From Anaerotignum sp. MB30-C6 (GTDB lineage Bacteria > Bacillota > Clostridia > Lachnospirales > Anaerotignaceae), in the NCBI RefSeq assembly GCF_030908465.1, contig NZ_CP133078.1, positions 62,001-126,000 of the forward strand: a stretch of DNA of 64,000 nucleotides. Direction: 5' to 3'. Below, in pieces: positions 16,975 through 26,231 of the stretch (positions within the stretch are counted from its first letter, which is position 1; each line of letters opens with the position of its first letter). A program made the translations under genes and the position numbers. The notes under the pieces are model-generated. The model did not search any database. It worked only from the letters and a program-made list of their open reading frames with translations, and had not been told where the DNA came from.

Positions 16975-18510
16975 ATGATGGATTTTGTAATGGCGATTAG
17001 CCCCTTGGTATTGATTTTGGTAGGTATCATTGTTTTAAAAATGCCTGCGATGAAGGTTGCTCCCTTAGGGCTACTTTATATTATCATTTTGGCACTTACT
17101 TACTTTAGCCCAGCAGATGTAACCTTTCAAGATACCGTTTCCATGATAGATGGTCTATTATGGAAAGGGATAAAAGAAGGCGCCAAAATCGTTATGTTGG
17201 TCTTTTCTTCCTTTTTGCTCTTAAACTTAATGCAAAGATCAGGGGCGATGAAGCAGGTACAAAATACATTAGCCGATGTTACGGATGACCGTAGAGCCCA
17301 ATTGATTATTGTAGGGCTTATGGTACCTATCTTTTTAGAAGGTGCAGCTGGTGCAGGTTCACCAGCTGCCATTGCAGCTCCGTTTTTAGTAGGATTGGGC
17401 TTTGATCCCATTGTTGCCATCGTCATTGCCCTCTTAGGTGACGCCACTCCCTGTTCTTGGGGTGGTGCAGGTCTTACCACCATTACAGGTGGTGCATATT
17501 TGGTAGACCAAGGTATCAGTAGTGCTGCCTTAAACTCTGCTATGGTTGGTAGGATTCATATGTTTGGCGTTTTTATCATTCCCTTTTTAATTGTCATGAT
17601 TGCTTTTGGCAAAAAAGGATTTCAGGGCATTATTCCTTATTTGTTCTTTTCGGGGCTTAGTACAGGGCTGATTATGTTTGTATTGTCAAACTTTGTAGGC
17701 CCTGAAATCACAAGTCTTGGCACGGGCTTGTTGTCTATTGTATATTCTGTAGTTTATCTTAAGTTTGTAAAAATTAAAACACCAGAAGCGTATCGTTATA
17801 AAGGAGGCAGTATTAGTGCTGAGAAAGAGGGGCAGACCCGCCGTTATTCTTCTTTCCACGCATTATCCCCGTACTTAGTATTATTGATTGCCCTGCCTGT
17901 TGTTCGATATACAGTGCCTTTTACTACCCTCATAACCTTTGGTTATATCGTTTGGGTAGACGTGGTAGTATTTCTGTGTGCCTGCATCGGTTGTGTCATT
18001 TTAGGCGTTAGCATGGAAGGTTTCTTTGATACCATGAAGCAAACGGCAGTGCGTGTTCTTCCCGTATTGGTTACCATGGGCTCTTTGTTGACCGTTTCTT
18101 ATGTCATGCAACATAGCCAGACAGGTATGATTCAAATGATTGCTAGTACCATTGCCGATGCGGCGGGGCAGTTCTATCCAGCGGCAGCGGTGGCCATTGG
18201 TTCGGCAGGCTCTTTTATTACAGGTACTGGTCTTGGTTCAAACATCATGTTTGCCCCTATGCATTTGAATGCAACAAGTATGTTAGGGTTGAACCCTATT
18301 ACCGTTTTCGCAGGTCAAAATGCGGGTGCATCCTTAGGAAACTTGATTTGCCCCAACAACGTGGTCGCAGCTTGTGCAACGGTTGGGGTAATTGGTAGAG
18401 AAGGAGAGGTTTTGAAGCGAACCTTTGCTGCATTTGCAGTAATATTGTCTGTGTATATGCTTTTGAGTATGGTTTATACCCATATGTTGTTCCCTAATTT
18501 TGGTTTGTAA
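16975..18510 (+). CDS. L-lactate permease (LctP family)
   Basis: 511 residues with about 12-14 membrane segments. Moves lactate or a related 2-hydroxy acid across the membrane with protons. Family features include LEGAAGAGSPAAIAAPFLVG, the DATPCSWGGAG stretch and the C-terminal FAGQNAGASLGNLICPNNVV. AAAAAGGAGAT precedes ATG ATG at 16975/16978; either could start. The dehydrogenase gene follows about 50 bases later, so import or export and oxidation/reduction of the same hydroxy acid are probably coupled. Confidence 0.93.
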   Translation: MMDFVMAISPLVLILVGIIVLKMPAMKVAPLGLLYIIILALTYFSPADVTFQDTVSMIDGLLWKGIKEGAKIVMLVFSSFLLLNLMQRSGAMKQVQNTLADVTDDRRAQLIIVGLMVPIFLEGAAGAGSPAAIAAPFLVGLGFDPIVAIVIALLGDATPCSWGGAGLTTITGGAYLVDQGISSAALNSAMVGRIHMFGVFIIPFLIVMIAFGKKGFQGIIPYLFFSGLSTGLIMFVLSNFVGPEITSLGTGLLSIVYSVVYLKFVKIKTPEAYRYKGGSISAEKEGQTRRYSSFHALSPYLVLLIALPVVRYTVPFTTLITFGYIVWVDVVVFLCACIGCVILGVSMEGFFDTMKQTAVRVLPVLVTMGSLLTVSYVMQHSQTGMIQMIASTIADAAGQFYPAAAVAIGSAGSFITGTGLGSNIMFAPMHLNATSMLGLNPITVFAGQNAGASLGNLICPNNVVAACATVGVIGREGEVLKRTFAAFAVILSVYMLLSMVYTHMLFPNFGL

Positions 18511-18561
18511 TGATTCCTATGTGGAATGTTAAATAGTACATATTTTTTAGGAGGTCTTGAA

Positions 18562-19503
18562 ATGAAAACAAGAAGTGTTGGTATTATCGGTGTTGGTCAT
18601 GTTGGCGCCCATTGTGCATATAGCTTAGCTGTGCAAGGCATTGTAGATGAGCTGGTTTTGGTAGACATCAATGAACAAAAAGCAATCAGCGAGTGTCAGG
18701 ATTTAAGAGATAGTGTGGCTTATTTGCCTCATAGGGTAGAGATTCGCACTGGTGGCTACGGTGATTTAAAGGATTGTGATGTGGTTGTTGTAAGTGTGGG
18801 TGTGATTACAAAAAGCAAGAGTCGTCTGGATGAACTTCACGTATCCATCGAGATGGTAAATAGCTTTGTAAAGCAGGTTGTAGATGCAGGCTTTGATGGA
18901 ATTTTCGCTGTTATTACAAATCCCTGCGATATTATTGCCAGACAAGTTCATAAACTTTCCGGTTTTGACAAATCCCGTGTATTTGGGACAGGTACAGGGT
19001 TGGATAGTTCTCGTTTGAAAGCTGTTTTATCAAGAGAAACAGGTATCGACCATAAATCTTTGGTAGCCTATACCTTGGGTGAGCACGGTGACTCTCAGAT
19101 GGCACCTTGGTCCCATGTAAGCGTAAACGGAAAACCCCTTGTGGAGCTTGCGGCAAAGGACAAAAAATATGACGTAGATAAGGATGCTGTTTTGAAAGAA
19201 GCAATCGGCGGTGGCTGGGTAACGTTTGCAGGAAAGGGCTGTACAGAGTTTGGCATTTCCTCCACCCTTGCTCGATTTGTATACGCTATTTTCCACGATG
19301 AAAAGGTTGTTATGCCTTGCAGTACACAGCTGAACGGGGAATACGGTCAGCATGATATTTTTATCAGTACTCCTTGTGTCATTGGAAAAAATGGTGTGGA
19401 AGAAGTGCTGGAATTAAACCTTACAGAAGAAGAAATGGCAGCTTTTCAGCATTCCTGTGATGTAATCCGTACGAATATCGGTTACATCAACGAGGAGGCA
19501 TAA
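18562..19503 (+). CDS. L-lactate / L-2-hydroxyacid dehydrogenase
   Basis: 313-residue NAD-dependent enzyme of the LDH/MDH superfamily. Rossmann motif GVGHVGAHCAYSLA, substrate Arg and catalytic regions in TNPCDIIARQ and GTGTGLDSSRL, and the active-site His in LGEHGDSQMAPWS. The substrate-specificity loop reads VGVITKSKSRLDEL, about one residue shorter than in common L-LDHs and lacking the usual Gln, and the sequence resembles L-2-hydroxyisocaproate dehydrogenases in part. The preferred substrate is therefore open; the neighbouring permease favours lactate. ATG 18562 follows AGGAGGTC. Confidence 0.88.
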   Translation: MKTRSVGIIGVGHVGAHCAYSLAVQGIVDELVLVDINEQKAISECQDLRDSVAYLPHRVEIRTGGYGDLKDCDVVVVSVGVITKSKSRLDELHVSIEMVNSFVKQVVDAGFDGIFAVITNPCDIIARQVHKLSGFDKSRVFGTGTGLDSSRLKAVLSRETGIDHKSLVAYTLGEHGDSQMAPWSHVSVNGKPLVELAAKDKKYDVDKDAVLKEAIGGGWVTFAGKGCTEFGISSTLARFVYAIFHDEKVVMPCSTQLNGEYGQHDIFISTPCVIGKNGVEEVLELNLTEEEMAAFQHSCDVIRTNIGYINEEA

Positions 19504-20039
19504 ATAGCAAAACTCCCTGCAAAAAGAGAGAAGAAAAGAGGTATCTTTGATTGTCGTGGTGATATCCATCAATAGTATAAAAGTTTAAAAATAAGATTAT
19601 AAGAAAGATTTATTGAAAACTACCTTACATTTCGTTTGGTTGCTGATAATTTATTAGAAAGGGATATCAGTCTTTGTGAAACCCCTCTCTACTGAGTCCC
19701 ATTTTGCCATATTGTATCCGTTACCCAAAGAAGAACAGGGAGATAGTATCAAAATATTCATAAAATGCATATGAAAAGTATCTAAATCCACGAAGTCAAA
19801 TTCCCTCCTATTTTTGGTGTCGTGGGGCTGATAATAGCAGAAAGCAGGAGAAGAAGACTCCAGGACTGCCCATACCATGCCATGGTTTATAGATTTGAAT
19901 CATAAAGATAATTTTGCAGTAGGAAAGCCCTAACCTTTTATAATCTATTTTGGTTGGCAGTGGCATATGGTGAGTGTTTCCAGCTTAAGTGTCAAAGGTA
20001 ATATTATGCGGTGTGAAAAAACCAGTCTATAAGTGCGTT

Positions 20040-20084
20040 AATAAGGATATATATCGAAGATTTCGGTGCATATCCTTATTTTAA
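20040..20084 (+). terminator. Terminator-like hairpin
   Basis: ATAAGGATAT and ATATCCTTAT arms enclose about 20 bases, followed by TTTTA. Confidence 0.55.
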
Positions 20085-20105
20085 TGGCTGAAAGGAAGGA
20101 ATGAG

Positions 20106-20200
20106 ATGCTCCTTACGTTCAATAGAAGGTTGGAGGTGCTTGCATATGGGAGCATAGATACTTTGTGCGCCATCTGAAAAACCACTCATTGTAAGCACCT
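20106..20200. ncRNA. Possible structured RNA with interleaved stems
   Basis: ATGCTCC (20106-20112) is complementary to GGAGCAT (20149-20155), and AGGTGCTTGC (20134-20143) to GTAAGCACCT (20191-20200, one wobble). The order of arms is that of a pseudoknot. No known RNA family is recognised, and no promoter is clear. Confidence 0.25.
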
Positions 20201-20261
20201 TTAAATGTGTTTGTACTGGGCAGGTAGAGGAAAGTTTAGCAATTTTTCTATGTATTGCTGA

Positions 20262-20301
20262 AAAAAAGCTGTACTGACAGGCTTTGTCAATACAGCTTTT
20301 A
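20262..20301. terminator. Bidirectional terminator
   Basis: AAAAGCTGTACTGACA and TGTCAATACAGCTTTT arms (one mismatch). On the minus strand a T7 run follows, five bases beyond the VWA gene stop. Confidence 0.88.
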
Positions 20302-20306
20302 ACCGT

Positions 20307-21506
20307 TTATCTTTTGACCATTAGCTTCTTTAAAGCAACATTTAAGTCATCCAAGGATAAGCGGTACATATCGAATTCTTTGTGGATAATATCGTAGGTT
20401 TTTGCCCACCAGCCTCCCCAAGTTGGACGCTCGGAAGGGTTTAACCAAACAATATGAGGGTATTTCTCTTTAAAGCGTTTAAACCACTCTAAACCGGTAA
20501 TCTGGTCCCTTACGCCGAAAGTGTAATAACTGGGGTCTAACAGCTCAGAAGGTTCCATTTGGGCATCGCCTACAATGATAACCTTATATTCACTGCTAAG
20601 GTTATTTAAAATCCAGTCCGTAGAAATTACGGAGCGGGGGCGTAAATCCGCCTCGGTATAAATTTTAGAATAAATACAATTGTGGAAATAAAACACCTGC
20701 AAATCCTTAAAGTGACTAGATTTGCTGGCAGCCTGAAACAGGGCACTACAAAGTCGGCTGTAATACTCCATAGAACCGCCGCTATCCATAAGCAGCAACA
20801 GTTTAACTGTATTTTTTCTTGGTTTATCATAAACAACTTTTAACTTACCTGCGTTATCACAGGTTTCACGGATTGTTTCATCAATATCGAATTCTGTTCT
20901 TGCTTCCTCTGTACGAGAGGAGAACTGGCGAAGTTTGCGAAAAGCCATTTGGAATTGACGAGTGTCTAAGGTATTATCCTGACGGAAGTCACGGAATTTA
21001 CGCTCTCCCGCCACCTGAAAGGCACGACGTTGTCCGCCTTGTCCACCAACCCGGATACCCCGTGGGCTAAAGCCACTGTTACCAAAAACGGAAACACCAC
21101 CAGTACCTACCCAGTAGCTACCGCCGTTATGCTCCTCTTTTTGTTCCTCAAGGCGTTCCAAGAACATTTTTTGTATCTCTGACTGAGATAAACGTTCGTT
21201 TTGCATGGCTTTTTCCATATCAAACTCATCTGACGGCATATCTTTGGGATTTTCTAACCAATCCAAAAGTTCCTGAGGCAGTTCGTCTGTTGCAAACTCC
21301 ATGTCCTTAAAGAACTCTAAAAAGGCACCGTCAAATTTGTCAAAGTCTGTTTCGCTTTTTACAAGAACACTACGACAAAGATAATAAAAGCCCGTGAAGC
21401 TGGAGCCATGAAGCCCCAAATCCAATGCTTCCACCAGAGACATCCATTCGTTTAGGGAAACGTTCAGGCCTCTGGAACGAAGCAAGTAAAAAAATGAAGT
21501 AAACAT
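20307..21506 (-). CDS. VWA-domain (CoxE-like) protein
   Basis: 399 residues. The N-terminal half is helical and charged (a Gly-rich stretch at about 140-165), the C-terminal half a von Willebrand A-type domain. The metal site reads DSGGSM (Asp241) where most have DxSxS, so the first serine is glycine. Proteins of this kind work with MoxR-type AAA+ ATPases to insert metal cofactors or remodel complexes; the MoxR gene is 16 bases upstream in the same operon. The client cannot be deduced, as no cofactor enzyme gene is adjacent. Confidence 0.88.
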   Translation of the reverse strand: MFTSFFYLLRSRGLNVSLNEWMSLVEALDLGLHGSSFTGFYYLCRSVLVKSETDFDKFDGAFLEFFKDMEFATDELPQELLDWLENPKDMPSDEFDMEKAMQNERLSQSEIQKMFLERLEEQKEEHNGGSYWVGTGGVSVFGNSGFSPRGIRVGGQGGQRRAFQVAGERKFRDFRQDNTLDTRQFQMAFRKLRQFSSRTEEARTEFDIDETIRETCDNAGKLKVVYDKPRKNTVKLLLLMDSGGSMEYYSRLCSALFQAASKSSHFKDLQVFYFHNCIYSKIYTEADLRPRSVISTDWILNNLSSEYKVIIVGDAQMEPSELLDPSYYTFGVRDQITGLEWFKRFKEKYPHIVWLNPSERPTWGGWWAKTYDIIHKEFDMYRLSLDDLNVALKKLMVKR

Positions 21507-21522
21507 ATAGGCTCACCTGCTT

Positions 21523-22335
21523 TTACTTTAAATATCTTCTCATTGTGTCAATATCTTCATTCTTTTTCAGCAGAACCCCTGCAAAAGGTATTTTTTCTTT
21601 AATTTTATCGGGATCAATTCCCCCAAGCACCAGTGCTTGAATCCAGTCAATTACCTCTGAAGTGCTGGGTTTTTTCTGAATATTGTATAAATCTCTGATC
21701 CAGTAGAACGTATCTAAAACCTGTTCTAATAAGTGTTCTTCGATGGCATCATAGTGCACGTTAATGATTTCCTTCATCTGCTGTTCATCGGGGAACTCGA
21801 TGTAGTGGAAAATACAGCGGCGTAAGAATGCATCGGGCAGTTCTTTTTCCGCATTTGAGGTAATGATAACAATAGGACGCTGTTTCGCTTTCACTGTTTC
21901 CTTGGTTTCAGGGATGTAAAACTCCATTTTATCCAATTCCCAAAGTAAATCGTTAGGGAATTCCAAATCAGCCTTATCGATTTCGTCAATAAGGAGGATC
22001 ACTTGTTCATCGGCGGAGAAAGCCTCGCCTAACTTCCCAAGCTTCACATACTTCTTAATATCATCCACGCCTTCGTTACCAAACTGGCTGTCATATAGAC
22101 GCTGCACCACATCATAAACATAAAGGCCATCTTGCGCCTTTGTAGTGGATTTGATATTCCAGATAATCAGTTTCTTTCCTAATGCAGCAGAGATTGCTTC
22201 TGCTAACATTGTTTTACCCGTGCCAGGTTCACCCTTAATCAGCAGAGGCTTCTGAAGTGCAATGGCGATATTTACGGAACGCATTAACTCGTCACTTGCT
22301 ACATAGTCCTTGCTGCCTTGAAAAGTTGTATTCAT
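21523..22335 (-). CDS. MoxR-family AAA+ ATPase
   Basis: 270-residue cytosolic AAA+ ATPase. Walker A is GEPGTGKT (residues 35-42), Walker B is ILLIDEIDKAD, sensor 1 is VIITSNAEKELPDAFLRR with its arginine finger region. It probably forms a hexamer that acts with the VWA partner encoded directly downstream. AAGGGTGGATAAAG lies upstream of the ATG. Which complex it activates is unknown. Confidence 0.92.
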   Translation of the reverse strand: MNTTFQGSKDYVASDELMRSVNIAIALQKPLLIKGEPGTGKTMLAEAISAALGKKLIIWNIKSTTKAQDGLYVYDVVQRLYDSQFGNEGVDDIKKYVKLGKLGEAFSADEQVILLIDEIDKADLEFPNDLLWELDKMEFYIPETKETVKAKQRPIVIITSNAEKELPDAFLRRCIFHYIEFPDEQQMKEIINVHYDAIEEHLLEQVLDTFYWIRDLYNIQKKPSTSEVIDWIQALVLGGIDPDKIKEKIPFAGVLLKKNEDIDTMRRYLK

Positions 22336-22459
22336 TCTTTATCCACCCTTCGCTTGTATACAAATTAATTCATAATAACAACTCCATTTTATGGGAGAGT
22401 ATATACTCTTGTCAATAAAAATACCGCTTTCCTGTAAGAAAAGCGGTATTTCGGCTGTT

Positions 22460-22729
22460 TTAAGTAGTTTGTTTTAATTCTAAACCTGCCAGTTTTACCA
22501 TTTCTAAGATGGAAGCCTTAGAAACTTTTTTGCCTTTGTAATCGATAAGTTCTTCCATGCTGCCGGAGAAAATATCAGCGGGTTCGTATTTTTTAAGAAC
22601 GATGGAGTCTTCCTCGACAAAGATTTCCAAAGAGTCTTTAATTTCGATCCCCATATTTCTGCGCAGTTCGATAGGCAGTACTACTCTGCCTAGTTCGTCC
22701 ACTTTACGAACGATACCTGTTGATTTCAT
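22460..22729 (-). CDS. AbrB/SpoVT-family transition-state regulator
   Basis: 89 residues. N-terminal SpoVT-AbrB swapped-hairpin DNA-binding domain (GIVRKVDELGRVVLPIELRR, residues 4-23 and on to about 50), then a short helical tail that may mediate oligomerisation. Family members repress post-exponential and sporulation genes. ATG 22729 is preceded by AGAGGTG; the 19-codon upstream extension lacks support. Located between the MoxR operon and the spore maturation genes. Confidence 0.93.
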   Translation of the reverse strand: MKSTGIVRKVDELGRVVLPIELRRNMGIEIKDSLEIFVEEDSIVLKKYEPADIFSGSMEELIDYKGKKVSKASILEMVKLAGLELKQTT

Positions 22730-23075
22730 TTGGTTCACCTCTGGATTGTAATTTTTCTTTTGCAGTCCTCGACATGTGTATAGCATAGAAAAAGTTTAGC
22801 ATGAATATTGGCAAATTACAACAAAAAATTACTGGAAATGACAGGAAAATACGAAACACGCTGTATGAAAGTGATAAAAATGAAAACACTTTACTCCCCC
22901 ATTAAAAACAAATAATAAAAAATTCATAATTCTAAGAAAGGCTTAATTATTACCTAAGAAAGTTCCAATGGCTTAGATGGTGGAGGAAAAAGTAGATTTT
23001 AAAAAGGCTATAAGCATGAATACGTAGTTTACAAACATAAACTGAAACAATAGGAAGCAAAGGAGGTGGCGAACA

Positions 23076-23651
23076 TTGCTGGATGCAATATGGGGATTTT
23101 TTATTATCGGAGGGATACTAACTGCGGCAGCATTAGGACGTATGGATATGGTTACGGCGGCGGTATTAAGTGGCGGAAAGAGTGCCGTTGAGCTGGCGAT
23201 TACCATGGCGGGAGTGATTGCCATGTGGTCAGGTATTTTAAAGATTGCAGAAAAGGGCGGGATGATTGATATTTTGGCTGAAAAATTAACACCTGCCATG
23301 GATTTTTTGTTCCCATCGGTGCCGAGGCACCATAAAGCAAGGCAGTACATAGCGGCAAATTTTGCGGCTAACTTTTTGGGCTTAGGCTGGGCGGCAACAC
23401 CCGCTGGGCTTATGGCAATGAAAGAATTGCAAAAGTTAAACAGGGAAAAGGATCGGGCGACTGGGGCAATGTGTATGTTCCTTACCATAAATATGTCTTC
23501 CCTCCAATTGGTAACGGTAAATATTTTAGCTTACAGAACGGAGTTTGGTTCCGCTGCACCGGCGGAGATTGTGGGGATTGGCATCGCCGCCACTTTTATG
23601 ACCACTCTGGTTGGTATTATTGTTGCAAAAATAATGGATAGAACGGGGTGA
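23076..23651 (+). CDS. spmA: Spore maturation protein A
   Basis: 191-residue membrane protein of the nucleoside-recognition (Gate) type, required with SpmB for spore core dehydration in Bacillus. Conserved stretch KSAVELAITMAGVIAMWSGI and the ANFLGLGWAATPAGLMAM segment are seen; about five membrane spans. The start is TTG, with GGAGGTG 7 bases upstream. spmB follows 4 bases later. Confidence 0.95.
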   Translation: MLDAIWGFFIIGGILTAAALGRMDMVTAAVLSGGKSAVELAITMAGVIAMWSGILKIAEKGGMIDILAEKLTPAMDFLFPSVPRHHKARQYIAANFAANFLGLGWAATPAGLMAMKELQKLNREKDRATGAMCMFLTINMSSLQLVTVNILAYRTEFGSAAPAEIVGIGIAATFMTTLVGIIVAKIMDRTG

Positions 23652-23655
23652 GGCA

Positions 23656-24189
23656 TTGCGGTTACTATTAGTCATTTCGGATTTCATCATACCCGTTACG
23701 GTTTTATTTATCGTTTGCTTCGGATGTTTGAAAAGGGTAAAGCTTTATGAAACCTTTTTAGAGGGAGCCAAAGATGGCTTAAAAACAGTGGTTGATATAC
23801 TACCTACGTTAATCGGGTTAATTGTTGCCGTGGAGGTTTTTCGAGCAGGGGGCCTTTTGGATATTATGACCAATCTGATTCGTCCTTTGGCTGATCGCTG
23901 TGGTTTTCCCGCAGAATTGGCTCCTCTTAGCCTAATACGTTTGGTTTCTTCTTCAGCGGCTACGGGACTTTTATTAGATATTTTTCAAAACTTTGGCCCT
24001 GATTCTTTTTTGGGTAGGGTGTCCTCTGTTATGATGAGCTGTACAGAAACGGTGTTTTACACCATGAGTCTTTACTTTTTATCCATTGGCATAAGAAAAA
24101 CCCGATACACGTTACCCTGTGCATTGGTTGCAAATTTTGTTGGGGTTATTGCCGCTGTTGTTCTAGTACAAATGGCTTTTGGAAAATGA
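23656..24189 (+). CDS. spmB: Spore maturation protein B
   Basis: 177-residue membrane partner of SpmA. Contains EGAKDGLKTVVDILPTLIGL and the Gate-type PLSLIRLVSSSAATGLL segment. TTG start with a GGGGTGAGG site overlapping the end of spmA, indicating translational coupling. The pair indicates an endospore-former. Confidence 0.95.
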   Translation: MRLLLVISDFIIPVTVLFIVCFGCLKRVKLYETFLEGAKDGLKTVVDILPTLIGLIVAVEVFRAGGLLDIMTNLIRPLADRCGFPAELAPLSLIRLVSSSAATGLLLDIFQNFGPDSFLGRVSSVMMSCTETVFYTMSLYFLSIGIRKTRYTLPCALVANFVGVIAAVVLVQMAFGK

Positions 24190-24353
24190 ATTTGAAAAAT
24201 CAAAGGGCTTATTATATAATATAATAAAATTGAAGTCTGCTGATCTTTAAATTGTGCAGAATCATTGTAAACACCAAGAGGCTTTCCCTTGGTAAACTTT
24301 TATACTTATGATAGAGAAGAAGTCTTAATAAGCCCTTTGAGAGGAATGAGACC

Positions 24354-25676
24354 ATGAAAAAAGTGATATGGCTGCTGCTTGGTGCATGTTTGTTTTGTGT
24401 GACGGGCTGCAGCAACGAGAAAACCGACCAGAGCTTAAGTTTATCAGCCACAGAGCAAGAAGCATATATCAAGCACATCGATGCTTTGATGGATGAGTTT
24501 TATTGGAGCTACGATAAAGATAGCCTTACCTTCCGCAGTGGTGAGGTTCCTCTAGATAGCCAAGAGAATACTCGTTTATTCAATGCCTCAGAGGATGCGG
24601 GGTATTCCCTGAAATCTGTGGCGGGAAATCAAAGTGTAAATGCCGCAGCGGAGTTGCTACATTATAATGGTGATATTGCTGGTGAGGTAAGCTGTATTTT
24701 TGTAAATAATCATCTTTCGGGGGTATACTATATCGGTGGGTATGATGATGGGGCGTACAGCTTGCGGGAAAGGAATCCTTTCTTAGCAAATGGGAAGTTT
24801 ACTGCCTATGAAAATTGGACAGGCATGGGCACCCAGTATCGCCAATTAAAGGGGAGTTTACCCGAATCAGGGTTTGTTGCAAAAAGCCGTAGGGGGATTG
24901 TGGCCTCCATTCAAAATGGGCAGGTAGAGCTTTATCATCTAACCGGCAGTGTGATTAGCAGAATGCGTAGGGTGAAACCCGAAGGGGGCTTGGAAGCCAT
25001 ATTCGCTACCTTTGTGGAAAGGGGCGAGGAGGATCTGCTGGCAGTGCTTCTAGCGGATGTGACAGAGGTAGACTCCCAGGGGGAACCTATTTTTCAGCGT
25101 TCTGAAAAGGTGGTTTTCTACAACTCTGCATTACAGGTTGAGGGGGAAATGCCTTTGAAGAGTGAAGGCTGTACTGCCTTAGGGTTTGAAGATGGAAAGC
25201 TGTTCTTGTTTATTGATCAGGCTATGGAAACCTATGAGTTGAAGGAGGGGAGCTGGGAAAGAACCAGACGAGAATCCTTACGTCATAGAGTGATGCAGTG
25301 CCATATTACAGACTTGGATGGCAACGGAGAAATGGAATATCTTATGACCGATGGTCTGGATTTATATTTATATCAGCATTTGGAAACGGGATTATTAAAA
25401 CTTTGGAGTACTCACTTAGGTGTTGAAAGCCTATATGGAGCCTTGTATAGTGGGGATTTAAACGGTGATGGTGTTAAGGAAGTTTATATTTGTGATGCCA
25501 CAGGAACGGCCATTCGTTATATATTAACGGAGCGGGGACTTCGTTCTTCAAACGAAGATATTCAATATGGCCAAGCCATTTACCCCTGTGATTGGAATAA
25601 TGATGGTATCGATGATTATTGGAATGTAACAGAAGAGGTAGGAAGAACGGGGAGTTTATATCTTTCCCAACCATAA
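24354..25676 (+). CDS. Lipoprotein with FG-GAP/VCBS-like repeats
   Basis: 440 residues. Signal peptide with lipobox ending VTGC (Cys19), so anchored on the outer face of the membrane. The C-terminal third holds at least three calcium-loop motifs of the DxDGNG type (DLDGNGEMEYL, DLNGDGVKEVYI, DWNNDGIDDYW), as in FG-GAP/VCBS beta-propeller blades. The middle is probably further propeller. Function unknown; it may bind a ligand or polysaccharide. GAGAGGAATGAG precedes the ATG. tadA follows 20 bases later and may share the transcript. Confidence 0.8.
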   Translation: MKKVIWLLLGACLFCVTGCSNEKTDQSLSLSATEQEAYIKHIDALMDEFYWSYDKDSLTFRSGEVPLDSQENTRLFNASEDAGYSLKSVAGNQSVNAAAELLHYNGDIAGEVSCIFVNNHLSGVYYIGGYDDGAYSLRERNPFLANGKFTAYENWTGMGTQYRQLKGSLPESGFVAKSRRGIVASIQNGQVELYHLTGSVISRMRRVKPEGGLEAIFATFVERGEEDLLAVLLADVTEVDSQGEPIFQRSEKVVFYNSALQVEGEMPLKSEGCTALGFEDGKLFLFIDQAMETYELKEGSWERTRRESLRHRVMQCHITDLDGNGEMEYLMTDGLDLYLYQHLETGLLKLWSTHLGVESLYGALYSGDLNGDGVKEVYICDATGTAIRYILTERGLRSSNEDIQYGQAIYPCDWNNDGIDDYWNVTEEVGRTGSLYLSQP

Positions 25677-25696
25677 CCCCTAGGAGAGGAAACAAA

Positions 25697-26176
25697 ATGA
25701 CGGATTCTGAGAAATATATGAAAGAGGCTTTGCTAGAGGCAGAAAAAGCCTTTTCCGCTGGCGAGGTGCCCATTGGTGCAGTCATGGTGCGGGATGGGGA
25801 AATCATTGCCCGTGGCCATAATCTACGAAATTCTGCAAAAAACCCTCTGCGTCACGCGGAAATAGATGTAATTAATGAAGCGGCGGGTATTGTGGGGGAT
25901 TGGCGGTTGGAAGATTGCACCCTTTATGTAACGGTTGAGCCATGCCCTATGTGTGCTGGGGCAATTGTACAGGCCAGAATACCAAAGGTAGTTTTTGGAA
26001 CAAGAAATACGAAGGCGGGATGTGCAGGGTCTATCTTGGATCTCTTAAATGAGCCAAGATTTAACCATCAAGTGGCTGTGGAAGAAGGAATTTTGCAAGA
26101 AGAATGTGGACAGATGATGCGTTTATTCTTTAAGCGGTTTCGGAAAAACAATGCCCCATTGTTGACAGAGGAATAA
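25697..26176 (+). CDS. tadA: tRNA-specific adenosine deaminase
   Basis: 159 residues. Converts A34 to inosine in the anticodon of tRNA-Arg(ACG), an essential step in decoding. Zinc-dependent cytidine-deaminase fold: HAE (with catalytic Glu) and PCPMCAGAI supply ligands and active site. The frame is open upstream but ATG 25697 follows GGAGAGGAAAC. It sits ahead of the SRP RNA gene, an order common in Firmicutes. Confidence 0.95.
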   Translation: MTDSEKYMKEALLEAEKAFSAGEVPIGAVMVRDGEIIARGHNLRNSAKNPLRHAEIDVINEAAGIVGDWRLEDCTLYVTVEPCPMCAGAIVQARIPKVVFGTRNTKAGCAGSILDLLNEPRFNHQVAVEEGILQEECGQMMRLFFKRFRKNNAPLLTEE

Positions 26177-26231
26177 AAAAAAGGTATAATTATAAAGCTT
26201 TGAATGCAATGAATTAACCATGTTAAATATT

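Larger units (their letters stand above)
19504..20306. other. 800-base gap between convergent genes
   Basis: No supported gene. A 74-codon minus-strand frame at 19654-19878 lacks a binding site and domain. The stretch holds a terminator-like hairpin at 20040, a set of interleaved complementary segments at 20106-20200 and a bidirectional terminator at 20262. Confidence 0.5.

Noticed and set aside
19654-19878. 74-codon minus-strand frame in the 800-base gap
   Set aside because: No binding site and no coherent protein features.
24190-24353. Hairpin CACCAAG...CTTGGT after spmB as a terminator
   Set aside because: Short stem and no T tract directly behind it.
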